Shown: positions 48,501-60,743, numbered from the stretch's first letter. The stretch is 64,000 bases of DNA from Apostichopus japonicus (GCF_037975245.1 NC_092567.1:8556714-8620713); one strand, 5' to 3'. Translations and numbers: made by a program. Notes: a model not told the origin generated them from the letters alone.

Positions 48501-51500
48501 TAAAGTATGTATTAGATGTATTTGATGGATGTTTAGGATGGATGGATATGATGGATAGGAAGGATAGGATGGATATGATGGATAGGGTGGATAGGAAGGA
48601 TAGGATGGATTTGATGAATAAATATGATGGATGGATGTATTGGATGGATAGGTTGGATGGATGGATAGATAGGATGGATTGATAGGATTAATTTTTGTAT
48701 TAGATGCATAGGATGAATGGATAGATTGGATGGACGGGTTGGATAGACGGATAGGATGAATAGGATGAAAGGATGTTTTGGATAGATGTTTAGGATGGAT
48801 GTATAGGGTGGATAGGATGGATAGAATAATGGATCGGATAGATGGATGGATTGGATGGATGCGTTGGATGGATGGACGGATAGGATGGATGGATAGGATG
48901 GATCGATAGTATGGATTGATAGGATTGATAGGATAGAAATGACGGGTAGGATGGAATTGGTGGAATTGATGGATAGGATGAATAAGATGGATAGGATTGA
49001 TAGGATAGATAGGATGGACGGATTTGAGGGATGGATAGGATGAATGGATGGATGAGTAGGATGGATTGAAAGGATGGATAGAATGGATAGGATGGATATG
49101 ATGGATAGGATTGATAGAATGGATAGTATGGATGATAGAATGGATGAATTGGATGGAGGCATAAGAAGCATTGATAGTATGGATGGATGGATTGGATGGA
49201 TGAGTACGATGGATGGATAGGATGGATCGATAGAATGGATGGATAGGATGAATGTGATTGATGGATAAGAAGCATGGATAGGATGAATGGTTGGGTAGGA
49301 TGGATTGGATGGATGAGTAGTATGGATGGATAGGATAGATGTATATGATGGATGGATAGGATGGATGGATTGAATGGATGGATGGATAGGATGGATGAAT
49401 AGTATGGATGAGTTGGATGGATGCATAAGAAGCATTGATAGTATGGATGGCTGGATAGGATGTATAGGATTGATAGGATGAATGGATGGATTGAATGGAT
49501 GAGTACGATGGATGGATAGGATGGATGGATATGCTGGATAGATAGGATAATGGATATGATGGATGGATGGATTGGATGCATGGGATGGATCGATGGAAAG
49601 GATGGATAGATATGATAAATGGATGGATATGATTGATGGATAGGATGGATCGATAGTATGGATGGATAGGATGAATGTGATGGATGGATAAGAAGCATGG
49701 ATAGGATGAATGGATGGGTAGGATGGATTGGATGGATGAGTAGGATGGATAAATATGATGGATGAATTGGATGGATGCATACGAAGCATTGATAGTATGG
49801 ATGGTAGGATTGAACGGATGGATATTATTGATGGATAGGATGGATCGATAGGATGGATAAGATGGATGAATAGTATGGATGAATATGATGGATGGATAAG
49901 AATCATGGATAAGATGAATGGATGGATTGGATGGATAGGATGGATTGATATGATGGGTAGGTTGGATGGATAGGATGGATCGATGGATTGATATAATGGA
50001 TAGTATAGATTGATATAATGGATGGATAGGATGGATGAATAGAATGGGAAGGATAAATGGATAGTATGGATGAATAGGATGGATAGATAAGATGTATGGA
50101 TAGGATGGATAAATTGGATACGATGGATATGATGGAGTGATATGATGGATGGATATGATTGATGGATAAGATGGATCGATAGGATGGATAAATAGGATGG
50201 ATACAATGGATCGATATTATGGATTTATAGGATTGATAGGATGAATATGATGGATGGATATTATGAATGGATGGATATGATGGATGGATGGAAAGGATTG
50301 ATGGATGGATGGGATGGATGAATGGATTGATATGATGGATGGATGGATAGGGTGGATAGAAGAATGGATTGGATGGATGAATGGATTGGATAGATGGATA
50401 GGAAGGATGGATATGATGCATGGATGATTAATGGATGGATGGGTAGGATGGATGAAAAGTATGGATACTATGGATAGGATGGATGGATGGATAAGATAGA
50501 TGAATAGGGTGGATAAGATGGACGAATAGGATGGATGGATATGATGGATAGTATAAATTATTTGATTGCACGGATGGGTAGAATTGATGGATAGAATGGA
50601 TGGATAGGATGGATGGATATGATGCATGGATGATTAATGGATGGATGGATGGATGGGTAGGATGGATGAAAAGGATGGATAATATGGATTGGTATAATGG
50701 ATGGATATTATGGATGGATAATACGGTAGGATAGGATGGATGGATTGGATGGATGGATGGATACGAAGGATATGATGGATGAATAGGATTGATGGATACA
50801 ATTGATGGATAGGATGGATAAGATAGATGGATAAGATGAATGGACAGGATGGATAAGATGGTTGGATATGATGGATGGAAAAGGATGGATAGGATGGACG
50901 GATATGAGGGATGGATAGGATTGATGGATGGGATGGATGGATGGATAGGATGGATAAGAAAGATGGATAAGATGAATGGACAGGATGGATAAGATGGTTG
51001 GATATGATGGATGGAAAAGGATGGATAGGATGGACGGATATGAGGGATGGATAGGATTGATGGATGGGATGGATGGATGGATAGGATGGATAAGATAGAT
51101 GGATAAGATGAATGGACAGGATGGATAAGATGGTTGGATATGATGGATGGAAAAGGATGGATAGGATGGACGGATATGAGGGATGGATAGGATTGATGGA
51201 TGGGATGGATGGATGGATAGGATGGATAAGAAAGATGGATAAGATGGGTGGGTAGGATGGATTGGATAGGATGGATGGATAGGATGGATAAGATGGATAA
51301 TATTGGATTGATGGATTTTATGGATGGATGGATAGTATGGATGGATAGGTTAGATGGATTGAATAGGATGGATTAGATGGATGGATGGATAGGATGGACG
51401 GATAGGATGGATGGATTGATAGGATGGATAGTATGAATTGATTGATTGGACGGATAGGTAGGATGGATGAATAGGATAGATGGATATGATGGATGGGTAG

Positions 51501-51647
51501 GATGGATGGATAAGATTGATGGATATGCTGGATGGATAGTATGAATGGTAGGACAGGATTGATGAATATGATTGAAGAGTAGGATGGGTCGAAAGGATGG
51601 ATGGATATGATGGATAGGATGGCTCGATAGGATGTATGGATAGGACT
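45573..51647. repeat. 6-kb GGAT-type satellite array
   Basis: About 6.07 kb is made almost only of GGATGGATAGGATGGATATG-type words, a degenerate (GGAT)n with periodic ATAGG/ATATG insertions. Longer phrases recur hundreds of bases apart. Examples are GCATAAGAAGCATTGATAGT (46743, 49150, 49425, variant 49776) and AAGAAGCATGGA followed by (T/A)AGGATGAATGG (about 47632, 49267, 49691), showing higher-order organisation. Minus-strand frames of up to 673 codons (His/Pro/Ile/Ser/Tyr) stay open only because the complement of GGAT words rarely makes a stop. Confidence 0.97.
50835..51245. repeat. 136-bp higher-order repeat, three copies
   Basis: GGACAGGATGGATAAGATGG recurs at about 50843, 50979 and 51115 (minus one base). 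The text of each ~136-bp block is nearly identical. This is the least diverged, probably youngest, part of the array. Confidence 0.9.
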
Positions 51648-51698
51648 GAACAAGTTATGTACAATAAACGTTAGATTCATACACATCATGTAGAGCAA

Positions 51699-51706
51699 TT
51701 ATAAAG
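51699..51706 (+). promoter_or_regulatory. Possible TATA-like motif
   Basis: TTATAAAG lies in the 0.23 kb between the satellite and the receptor start codon. An acceptor-like AATTACAG ends 7 nt before the ATG, so the true 5' exon could lie further upstream. Confidence 0.2.
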
Positions 51707-51880
51707 TTTGCAACATCGATAACAAGAGAGAGACAATCAGCCACAAAAATTTAGCATTAACCATTCCAAGTTTAAATATTATGGAAACCCATTTATATCC
51801 TGAGTAATCCAGTTAATGCCTTTACAAAGAATTTCCAGTCAAATTAATGCTTATTTTGAATGCAAAATTACAGACCTAAG

Positions 51881-54800
51881 ATGGCTGCCAATGTTAATCC
51901 CGTGGACATCAAACCAGATTTGAAGAAGGCAGTAAACGGTAAGTTGAAAGCTGAACAATTCGCAATTATGTTGTCTTATTTGTGTTAGATGGTTTTATCT
52001 ACAATCCACGGTACACTGTTGCTTTTACTAATATAGTTGAGAAGCCATATATACTTTTCTTTTATAAAAACACGTAACATTGGCGAATTTAATGCGGATA
52101 TCAATATATATTGGCAACATAATATCATATGTAAATCTTTTGAAAGTGAAAGGGATTACCAGGTCATTACATTTTGATTGACAAGTTTAAAGTATTTATG
52201 TTCATATCACTAACGCATCCGTTGTTACTACATTCATTCATATCTGAAGGAGTGTTCCATGTGCTAGTTAGGTGTCTTTTATCCTCTTTCGTTATTTTCA
52301 ACAGGTTTTGGTAGTTTTAAAGTTGCACTTGCTACCGTTCTGACTGTTAAAATTGTTCTTGAGCTTGCTACGTTCTTTGAATATCCGCCTGTTGTCATAG
52401 AAGAGTTGAGCAATGCAGCAGCCAGTGCAGGCCTTCTCATGATTCGTTATATGGAAGAGAGAGGACAAATAGAGCCAACAAGTATCATGACACTTCTGTG
52501 TGCGCTGAAGAAAATGTGTCTTTCTGGGATTGAGATGAGTGCAAGAAAGCTGTATGAGGAACATACAGGGAGACTATGTTCCAGTGATGATCATTCTAAG
52601 GCTCAATTAGAAGGTACTGTAACTTAAAACATATCTTTATACATGAAAGTTCGTATGCACTTGCAGCAGTCTTAAGAATGCGCATTACCTCCATCGATTG
52701 GTAATTTTCGAAGGATTTGCTAAAGTGAAGTTTCATCAAATATAGCTGGATGATTATTGTTCATTTAACAATTGAAGATAAAATAGTTTGCGTGTAATAA
52801 TAAAACAAGATGATTGAGTGTATAGTATCTTAGTAATTCAAATTTAATATTCTCGATCCTAAGGTCAAAGCCGTCTACAATACATCTGAATGAGCCTATT
52901 TTACTGGAATTCTCAGGTAATGCTACATGTCCAAAAATCATTATTCCAATGCCTCATTTTCGTTCTCATAAAACGTATCCAATGGTTATTGTTTGATTTT
53001 ATGTAGGCTAAAACAAGTTTGTTACTAATATTCTTTGAATGGATCGAAACTGAAAGTGTTCTCCTCTTGAATCTCTGACCGCAGCGAATGGTAAACAGAA
53101 CATATTCCAGTTAAATTCGTATACTTGTAACTTATTCCAATTTACAAACGGCTTTGTGACATTAAGTAATTGTATGTTACATTGTTCAATATAGGGTGTG
53201 TAGTAAAGTTAGTGAGACCGATAATGGTATCATTTTTCAATTCGATGCGCTTAACATGTGTTTTCTACTCATGGGTATAACTGTAGTAATTTGATAATAA
53301 ATAGTATATGACAATAATATTTGTAATTCTTTATCAAGTGGGTAGGCAATGCTATTTACTGATTGACAGTGAAAGAACACGTTCACCATAACATGAGAGC
53401 ATGCACGGCATGGAAGTATTACCACATGCTGGTGACGTTCTTTCACTAATCAATGAACTCTTGAGTTACATTGGCGGTTCCACGCTCTATAGAGTGAGGG
53501 CATGGATTTTCTGTTAAAGCTCAACGCTATTGGTAGGGATTAGTACCTCTTGGTTTGGTATTTAACATTAACTCAATGATTAGGCATATATGATTTACAT
53601 TATGATAGTTGACACCCTCTACTTTGACTTCGTCTCCGCTATAATGAAAATTTGAATTTTGGTGAGGGCAACATAGTTAAAGAAAAGTTCAGTTAAGCAT
53701 CTATTGATATCAGTGTTTTAAAAATGTGTAGCTTTTATAATAAAATTGGTAACCCATTACATGATTTGACGTTACGTCACCAATAAAAAGTAGTTACAAA
53801 GTACGCTAAACATACTTGGTGACTGATTTTTAACCTTATGTAAACTGAATTTCACAATTGAGAGTTTTATACTGCACTCCCGTTTCACATAAACCCACTC
53901 GATGATATGTTTGTTTCAGAGGTGAGTTCACAATGTGTGCATGTAACCTTTCAAGTGCTAAAAACTCTTTAATTGTTTTTTTTTTATCTCAGGAAAGAAA
54001 AACGACCTCATCAAGTATGCAAAAACAGCCTATCGAAAGCACTACGAAACAGCTAAGCCATTTCCTTCCATGAACAAGTGTAAGGTTAACACTATATTTG
54101 TTCAGGGAGGTATTTACTGTTCGGCTCTGGAGGGTGATTTCATGCAAAAGCCCGATGTGCTAGAATCTTACAACGATATTCTGAGCAGCTCCAAAACTAA
54201 GTCAAAGAGAACGTTAATTGAGGCTGACCCTGGGTTCGGGAAATCAACACTTGCATCACAGTTTGTCTATGACTGGTGTACTAACAACCCTGAATCTCCT
54301 CTCAAAGATGTAGAAATACTTATATTTCTCCAGTTGAGGCAACTGACAGGTGTACAGTCTATATACACTGCCATAAAGAATTCCATAGTGCCCAAAGATG
54401 AGGACATGGATGAAGCTTGCATTAAGGAAATCCTCAAAGTATATAAAAAGTCTGTTGTCATGTTATTTGACAGTTATGACGAGTATCCTGACAAGAATGA
54501 AACCGAAACAGATATCTTCTCCATCATTGAGATGAAAATGTTTCTAGATATTCTTGTCATCATACTTACCAGGACATTGATCCTCCCGCCTAACTTACAC
54601 CCCGAAACAAAACGAATCAGATTAACAGGGTTTGGGGTGGCTGAACGTCGAAACTATGTCCTAAAGGCGGTGGCTGATGATGTCCAGTTGGCAGATCGGA
54701 TCGAAGAGCAGCTTCAGAGAAACCCCTTCTTAAGAGATCTCTGTCAGGTCCCTCTCTTCTCCACTATGGTCGCTCACATAGCACACGAGAGGCCAGAAAT

Positions 54801-57800
54801 CGAGATATTTAGCACAGTAACAAGATTTTTCACTTATGTGATCGCATGCGTTCATAACCATATGAAAATCAAGAAAGATGCTAATACTGAGGTGCCTGCT
54901 TTTGAAAACGAACTTGCTAAACTGTACCGTATTGCTTTTGACGGCCTCACACGGAAGAACCAGCAGCTGGCATGGGAGAACACCTATTTAGTTTCAGAAC
55001 TTGGACAAGAGTTTTATGATAACTATATAAAGCTCGGGATGTTTGCACAGGAAGTGGTTTTTGACATTTCCCAGTGTCGATATAAGACGGAAGCACGAAT
55101 ATGGCACAAAATCATATGTGAATTGTATGCCTCTCATCATCTGGTTTCAATTCTTAGTGAAGGTAAGTCTTCAGTACAGATAATATTGATGCATAACCAC
55201 AGTTTCTCATCTCTGATGTGTAAGACAATGAGTAAACCTAAGAGATGGAAGTATTGTTCGTATGTCCTTTTATGTGCATAGGTAAACAGCTTACGCTCCT
55301 CGTACCCCCAACCCACAGTGTCTGATATGTATATATGTAAATTAACATAAGATTTGGGTTTGGATCTTTCTATATGTATGCTTCTTGTATTTGCAGACAG
55401 TAGCGCCTAAAGGTAGAGATACCCTCAGGAAGATCAAAGCAATGTCGGAAAAAAAAACTGACTAAACTGGCAAATTGTACACATCTGGGTAATCTAGGAT
55501 GGGTAATCTAGGACGAGTTCTTATATTGTTGTGAATGTATAACCATATTGAATAATTTGACTTTTGTATCTATTAAAGAATACGTTATTCAGCCTATTCA
55601 CTAGATTTTTGCTATTTGTTCTCGTCAGTTAAATAAAGTTATCCCCACATATTGTTCAAATGCTTTTCCTGTGGTTAAATTTGATTGCTTCTCAAAATTG
55701 CTGAGGTAAAGATCAAAACTATGCAAGTAAATTCATAAACCAGATCCTCATCTCATTTTGTATCACAAAGATATGAATTATTAGAGTTGATAATATTTTG
55801 CATCTGGCAACAGTACAATGAATGATATCATCAAGGCAACGCTGCTGAAAATATCTTTTTTTTTTATTCATGTTTCAATCATTTATCAAATAGCCATGTA
55901 ATATTAGCCATAAAAATCGTATTTTTACCTAAATATGAGTAGTAGTATTGATATTCATGATTCAATGTTACTTTTAGTGTTCGATTATTTGTTAAGTCAA
56001 CCTAATCCAAAATGTATTAAAAATGAAGCTTTTGATAATATCTCATCTCACAAAGATTTCATAGATGACCTGGTCGACTACCCCAATAACAACACACAAA
56101 AAATGTTAGAACATATACAAACGCTGTGACTATCTTCATCCTAGACAAATTTAGTTTGCAAGTATAGAGACAAGAACACGAACTAATAAATTACATTTAA
56201 AGGAATCTGTAATTTGGTTGACATTGTAAGAGTGAAATATGTGACAAACCAGTCAAAACCTAATATCAGAAAAACCAAAATATTTTTTTCATGACCTCAT
56301 TATATTAAATCATCCTCTGCAAATTCTCTCTTTTCTCTGTAATTTGTTTTCAAAGAAAGTTTACAATTTCGAGGGTAATATGCTGAGAAGTATTTGTCAG
56401 AACTTTTACCAATTCTAGCAGAGTAGAACTATAGAGCAGCAACACTGATGACCCTAACTCACCTGAGGTCAATAGTATCATACATATGCCCAATTATTTG
56501 CATAATAATTTGCATAGTAATATGTTACTGAAAAAGGAACTTAATGTCGTACTCCATAGTAATAACCAAACACAAACTGTAAACAATTCTAGTCTACTAC
56601 CAACCATGTACTACCAACCACAATATCAGCCAGGATATTGTAGGAATAGAAGTGTTTTGCTCTCCAAGCCTCTTTAATGGAGTTTGCAAGTTTGTTGGAC
56701 TGTGGAATTAAGGAAAAGACAGTTTTAAATTTGATTCAATTACTTCAGTGGAATTGTGAAATAGAAATCAGAATCTGAAGGCCAGAAGGTTCCTAAACAG
56801 AGCACACTAAAACTTTGAATGAAATGATATATCGAGAATGAAATATTTTCATCAGCATGAATGACTAACACTAGGCTATGAAGCTGAATGCCAATGGCAA
56901 CTCTTAATATACTCATTGTACTGTTGTATACATGATAAATTAAATCTTAACCAGGAATGCAAAAAACATTGAGGTTTAGATATATGCAATGAGCTGCTTC
57001 TTCAAATATATGATGATTCCATTCCTTTACAGATATATCTTACAAGTTTCCACAGTTTGCTCTCTGTTTCACTGACATGAAAGGACCATTGAAGATCACT
57101 AACTAGAACATAGTGATGTATATCAGTAATACATCCACTCAGACATTTCCTTATTGATTGACAATATTATCAACACTTGACCAAAACAATAAAAGGAGGT
57201 CTGTTAGAGGATGTTACAAACTTGACTGGTTGAGAGAAATACATCTAGTGTTAAGGTTTCACTGTAATATCTACAAAATGAGCTATGACTGTTTTCTGTG
57301 TTGTTTAATGTGTCCCTTCACAGACCGAATGGTTAAGATCAAGCTTACTGACAATGTGAGCATAGATGCATATTTGACTCATTCTTCCTTTTGGCTGCAA
57401 ATAACTTCATATTACCTTGACCCAATTGACCCTACCTTTGATTAATGAAGTCCTCACAGGCAACAAATTGGACAAGAAGCATCAGCAATGGGACCACTGT
57501 GGTAAACCAGTCAGATTAACCTACATTATATAAAGTAATAATGATGATAGGACTCATTACATTGCATATGGCTTCACTATGGTAAGCCATCCTGTTCTGT
57601 GCTTATACCTAACATACATCAATGAAGCATGTTATGAATGCAGGCTTAGGGTTACTATTTACTGTCACACTTGCCTGTCAGTACTTACAATGCAGTAACG
57701 AGGCATGCCACAAAGGCAAGTTTTGGGGTTACTATTACTGTCACACTGTACTTACAATGCAGCATGCAATTAAGGCAGGTTTCAGGGGTAATATGTAATG

Positions 57801-58624
57801 TCACTGGGCCTGTGCTTAGACCTAAAATGAAAGAATAAAGCATGTAATGAAGGTAGGTATAGGGTTGTAAACCTAAATTCTGAATATTTTGGCCTCACAA
57901 CATATAACATTAATTGTTGACATATATGTCTGAGTTACTGTCAGGCACAGTGTATCCTTCTTTGAACCTCAGATATACCATTAATACTATCTGTCATTCT
58001 GTCTCCATTGTGTCTGCTGCCTAGCACAAATATTGAACTTGAAACAATCCCTGATTCATGCTTTAATTACAGTGATATTAATGATGTCACAACACCATAA
58101 AACAAAACATCATTAACATACACCATGTGAATGATAGTTTTACAAATAACTATATATAATGGTTACTGATTAAATTATAGGAAGATTTGATGCTACAAAT
58201 AAAACAATGGTACAGTGACACTATTACAATGTGTCAACACCTTGATATGATGCCTGCAGTAAACTATACACATTGAAACCCATATAATCTGTCTGCTTGG
58301 ATTACAGGAGCATCTTCAGCAGCCCCATCAATCAATGTGCAAGAAACCTTGAACAGCATCAACCCGCTTGACCTCCAGTATGTCTATCGCTTTGCATGTG
58401 GACTCAACAAGTCAGCAGCAGACATCATCATCAAACACCTGCAAGAAACCAAAGAGGGACGTCAGTTTGCAATTCTTTGTGTGCTTGAACAAGAAGAAAA
58501 TTCAGACCAATTCAGGCAGTCAGTTAAGGACTTGGTTTCAAGGGATGTTGAAATTTTCTTTTATCATGCCAAATTATTACAGAGGTCTACCATACAAGTC
58601 CTTGAAGTCGCTTCAGCTAATCAG
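51881..58624 (+). CDS. NOD-like receptor: death-fold + NACHT NTPase (3' end open)
   Basis: Model: 51881-51938, 52305-52613, 53993-55162 and 58308-58624, giving 618 codons. The first three introns are all phase 1, with donors GTAAGT, GTACTG and GTAAGT and normal AG acceptors. The ATG has a strong context (AAGATGG). Domains in order are a short N-terminus (1-20), an all-helical death-fold, DED-like domain (about 20-110), and NACHT from about 190. The P-loop ADPGFGKST sits at 200-208 and the Walker B-like FDSYDE at 281-286. An H-K-I-x-E-x-Y-A winged-helix/HD2 motif follows near residue 495, and the last exon has LQYVYRFACGLN. Such receptors are cytosolic innate-immune STAND ATPases. Leucine-rich repeats, usual for the family, were not found. 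Exon 4 ends in phase 0 at CAG|GTAATT, or reads on 75 codons to a stop at 58849. Confidence 0.85.
52305..52613 (+). CDS. NLR exon 2: death-fold (DED-like) domain
   Basis: Encodes about 103 residues, rich in Leu/Ile/Ala helices. The second half (LMIRYMEERGQIEPTS, then LLCALKKM, then SARKLYEE) has the spacing seen in helices 4-6 of death-effector domains: a leucine-rich helix, RG(x)I, then a leucine-rich helix and a basic-acidic C-terminal helix. DED rather than DEATH or CARD is my inference. This type of domain recruits signalling partners through like-with-like contacts. Confidence 0.7.
52614..53992 (+). other. NLR intron 2
   Basis: A 1.38-kb AT-rich intron with a T-rich tract before TATCTCAG at 53992. 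It contains a foldback (53361-53455). No additional coding exon was recognised. Confidence 0.7.
53361..53455. repeat. Imperfect hairpin in NLR intron 2
   Basis: AGTGAAAGAACACGTTCACC (53369 on) pairs with GGTGACGTTCTTTCACT (ending 53447), with a short bulge. Outer bases GATTGAC and AATCAATG extend the pairing weakly. The loop is about 30-40 nt. Could be a tiny MITE or a microRNA-like hairpin. Confidence 0.6.
53993..55162 (+). CDS. NLR exon 3: NACHT NTPase domain
   Basis: 390 codons. Order: a linker (KYAKTAYRKHY...), the P-loop EADPGFGKSTLA, strand 2 VEILIFLQLR, Walker B-like VVMLFDSYDEY, and a sensor-1-like ILVIILTRT. These are followed by LTGFGVAERRNY and NPFLRDLCQVPLFSTMVAH, typical of the NACHT helical subdomain. 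The first Gly of the usual GxPGxGK(S/T) is Ala here (A200), while the nucleotide-contacting GKST is intact. The exon ends phase 1 at GAAG|GTAAGT. Reading through would add 40 residues to a stop at 55281, which looks like intron sequence. Confidence 0.88.
55163..58307 (+). other. NLR intron 3
   Basis: A 3.1-kb AT-rich intron. Short frames at 55935-56129 and 57158-57445 lack domains and splice support. A minisatellite occupies 57590-57875. Confidence 0.65.
57590..57875 (+). repeat. Intronic minisatellite, ~65-80-bp units, about 4 copies
   Basis: GCATG(T/C), AAGGCAGG-like, GGGTTACTAT, TACTGTCACACT and TACTTACAATGCAG recur in order, with length variation between units. Confidence 0.75.
58308..58624 (+). 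CDS. NLR exon 4: post-NACHT helical region
   Basis: Joins exon 3 in phase 1 after TTGGATTACAG. It encodes a Ser/Ala-rich turn, then INPLDLQYVYRFACGLN, helices with HLQETKEGRQFAILCVLEQE, and ends KLLQRSTIQVLEVASANQ. The YVYRFACGL..A pattern matches the region just before leucine-rich repeats in animal NLRs. Beyond the GTAATT donor the frame stays open to 58849 with strongly hydrophobic residues (LLYLIFVTHL..., LLIWVLIFLLIV). This is more likely intron than a membrane tail, but cannot be excluded. Confidence 0.75.
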
Positions 58625-59929
58625 GTAATTATCAATTTGTGTATTGATACTCTTAACACACCAGAACAAGTTCTTAAGTTGAAAAAGTTCACCCATCTTG
58701 GTTTACTTTATTTAATATTTGTGACTCATCTTTGCTACACACATTGTTTAGATTTATATTACAACAGTTTATTGCAACTAACAGTTCAACTCTTTTCATT
58801 TTTACTCATTTGGGTTCTGATTTTCCTTCTCATTGTGGATAGACAATAAACTTACTAACTTATTAAATTTCCTTTCTGAATAGTTTTGACATTCTGAAGA
58901 AGTTTCTATCATCTCACTCCCTTAGTCGGAAATATAAGAAATATAGCACCACATCAAAAAATACGTCCCAACAGCATGCATGCACAAAACAACTATTATT
59001 TTGTGTGGAAAGATGACCATAATATAGCAGCAATGATTTGATAAAACAATGTGATATTATAAATCTTAAAAAAAGGTAGCTGGTTCTTGGCTTACCTTGG
59101 AAGACACGAAAACAGGTTCTTTAATTTATCCTTTGTAATAATACTGATGTGCTTGTTATGTAATGCTGTTGTGGGTTGACTTCTTCTCAGCTTTAAATGA
59201 AAAGGAATGAACAATATAAGCACAGATGTGTAGTAAATAAATTGCATTGGGGTGGTAAAGAATATGTTAGTGATCAGGCCTGGTCCATGAAACAAAAATG
59301 TGGAAAAGCAAGATAATAACCAATGAAATAATCATCTTGTCACAATGTTGGGAAGTTGACAGCATGTAGTTTATAAATGTATTAAATTCCTTTCAAATAA
59401 GAACATACATGAATATGCACATCAATTTATGATCAGGGCTGTAACTATACATCCCATTGTATTCTTGTTTGGGTCTGGCGGTCTAATATGCATAAATATG
59501 CAAAAATACACTAAAAGATAATTACTTAATACAGCTCTATTGCCTTGATCAAAGGTATTCAGCAAAACCCATTACCACTTCAAAAACTGAATGTTGAGAA
59601 TAGAGTTGTAAAGACACTCACCCACAAAAGAAGTTATGTAATCAGTGATGTTGGATGCTTGAATTTTCTTTTTCAATTCCTTGAAAGACGTATACATGAA
59701 AACCGCTTCAATGCAACGTTGAAAACTGTACCAGCTGGAGGTCAAAGAAAGAGTAAACAAAATAATTCAAGCTTCCTTTCACTTGATATGAAGGTGAAAA
59801 TGAGATCTGTGATAACGTTTGTACCACTGTAAAGAAAAGTGCTTTACTCAAAGTATCCATTGTGGCATGTACTTGAGTCTATAGGGTTCAGTTTGAACCA
59901 TTGAAATAGTTGCTGACATCATGCTATAA
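58625..59929 (+). other. No further exon recognised
   Basis: I searched for leucine-rich-repeat patterns (LxxLxLxxN) on both strands and saw none. A 95-codon frame at 59545-59832 includes LPLQKLNVENR but lacks repeat structure. Confidence 0.4.
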
Positions 59930-59989
59930 ATGTATTGCTGTTTTCATCTTTGGGTTTGTTGGACTGACATATCTCACAGCAAAGGACTT

Positions 59990-60650
59990 TAACATTATTC
60001 AAAGCAATTTTGCTTTATCATACTGCCGCTTGGGGCATGTCCCAATATATCAGCCATGTCAGACTTTGTGACTAGAAGTTGTTGCAAAACGTAGCATAAT
60101 TTGGCAGTTTTTTGCACATAAGCAACATTGAATGACCTTGGATGACCTAATGGTTTTTATAAAAATGTTCCCCTTGATGATGTGCACTCTGTCCTAAAAT
60201 CCCAACCTTGATGGACATTTGGTTCTCAAGTTGTTGCAAAAATACAAGTTTTTGACCCCTTAATGACCTTTGTTGACCTTGGATCATATTACCGTTAAGT
60301 TTGGAAACGATCCCTTACCCCATTCACAACTAGTCCCAAAATATCAACCATGTCGGACCCTGTCAGTGGTAGTTTCACAAGTTATTGAGGAAAAAAAAAA
60401 AAACATTTTGACCCATAAATGACCTTTGGTGACCTTGGATCACATCACAGTTTTTTGAAAAATGTGCCCCTACTTCTTTCACAACTTTTCCTTATATAAC
60501 AGCCATGTCAGACTTTGTGACTAGAAGTTGTTGCAAAAATTAGCATAAGTTGGCATTTTTTTGCACATAATCAACCTTGAATGACCTTGGATGACCTGAT
60601 GATTTTTAACAAAAATGTTCCTCTTGATGATATGCACTCTGTCCTAAAAT
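59990..60650 (+). repeat. ~150-bp tandem repeat, four units, each with a DR4 element
   Basis: CCATGTC(A/G)GAC anchors at 60053, 60348 and 60503, with a degenerate equivalent near 60204, mark four units. Each contains TGACCT-N4-TGACCT: 60133-60148, 60264-60279, 60420-60435 and 60592-60607. Units 1 and 4 are the most alike (TTGTGACTAGAAGTTGTTGC, TTTTTGCACATAA, CACTCTGTCCTAAAAT). Confidence 0.85.
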
Positions 60651-60743
60651 TTGTTTGGCCTAAAATGTTCACACATAATGTTATTGCTAGAAAGGTATCA
60701 TAACCAACCTTTGGCCCCACATAACTTTAGAACTGGGTGTCCG

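Noticed and set aside
45597-50627. Minus-strand open frames of 136-673 codons rich in His-Pro-Ile-His-Pro-Ser-Tyr
   Set aside because: They lie wholly in the GGAT satellite, overlap one another in several frames, and are open because ATCC-type repeats seldom create stop codons. No start context, domain or non-repeat sequence supports a protein.
55163-55281. Read-through of NLR exon 3 to the stop at 55281
   Set aside because: A consensus donor in the same phase as all other introns, and loss of protein-like character after it, favour splicing.
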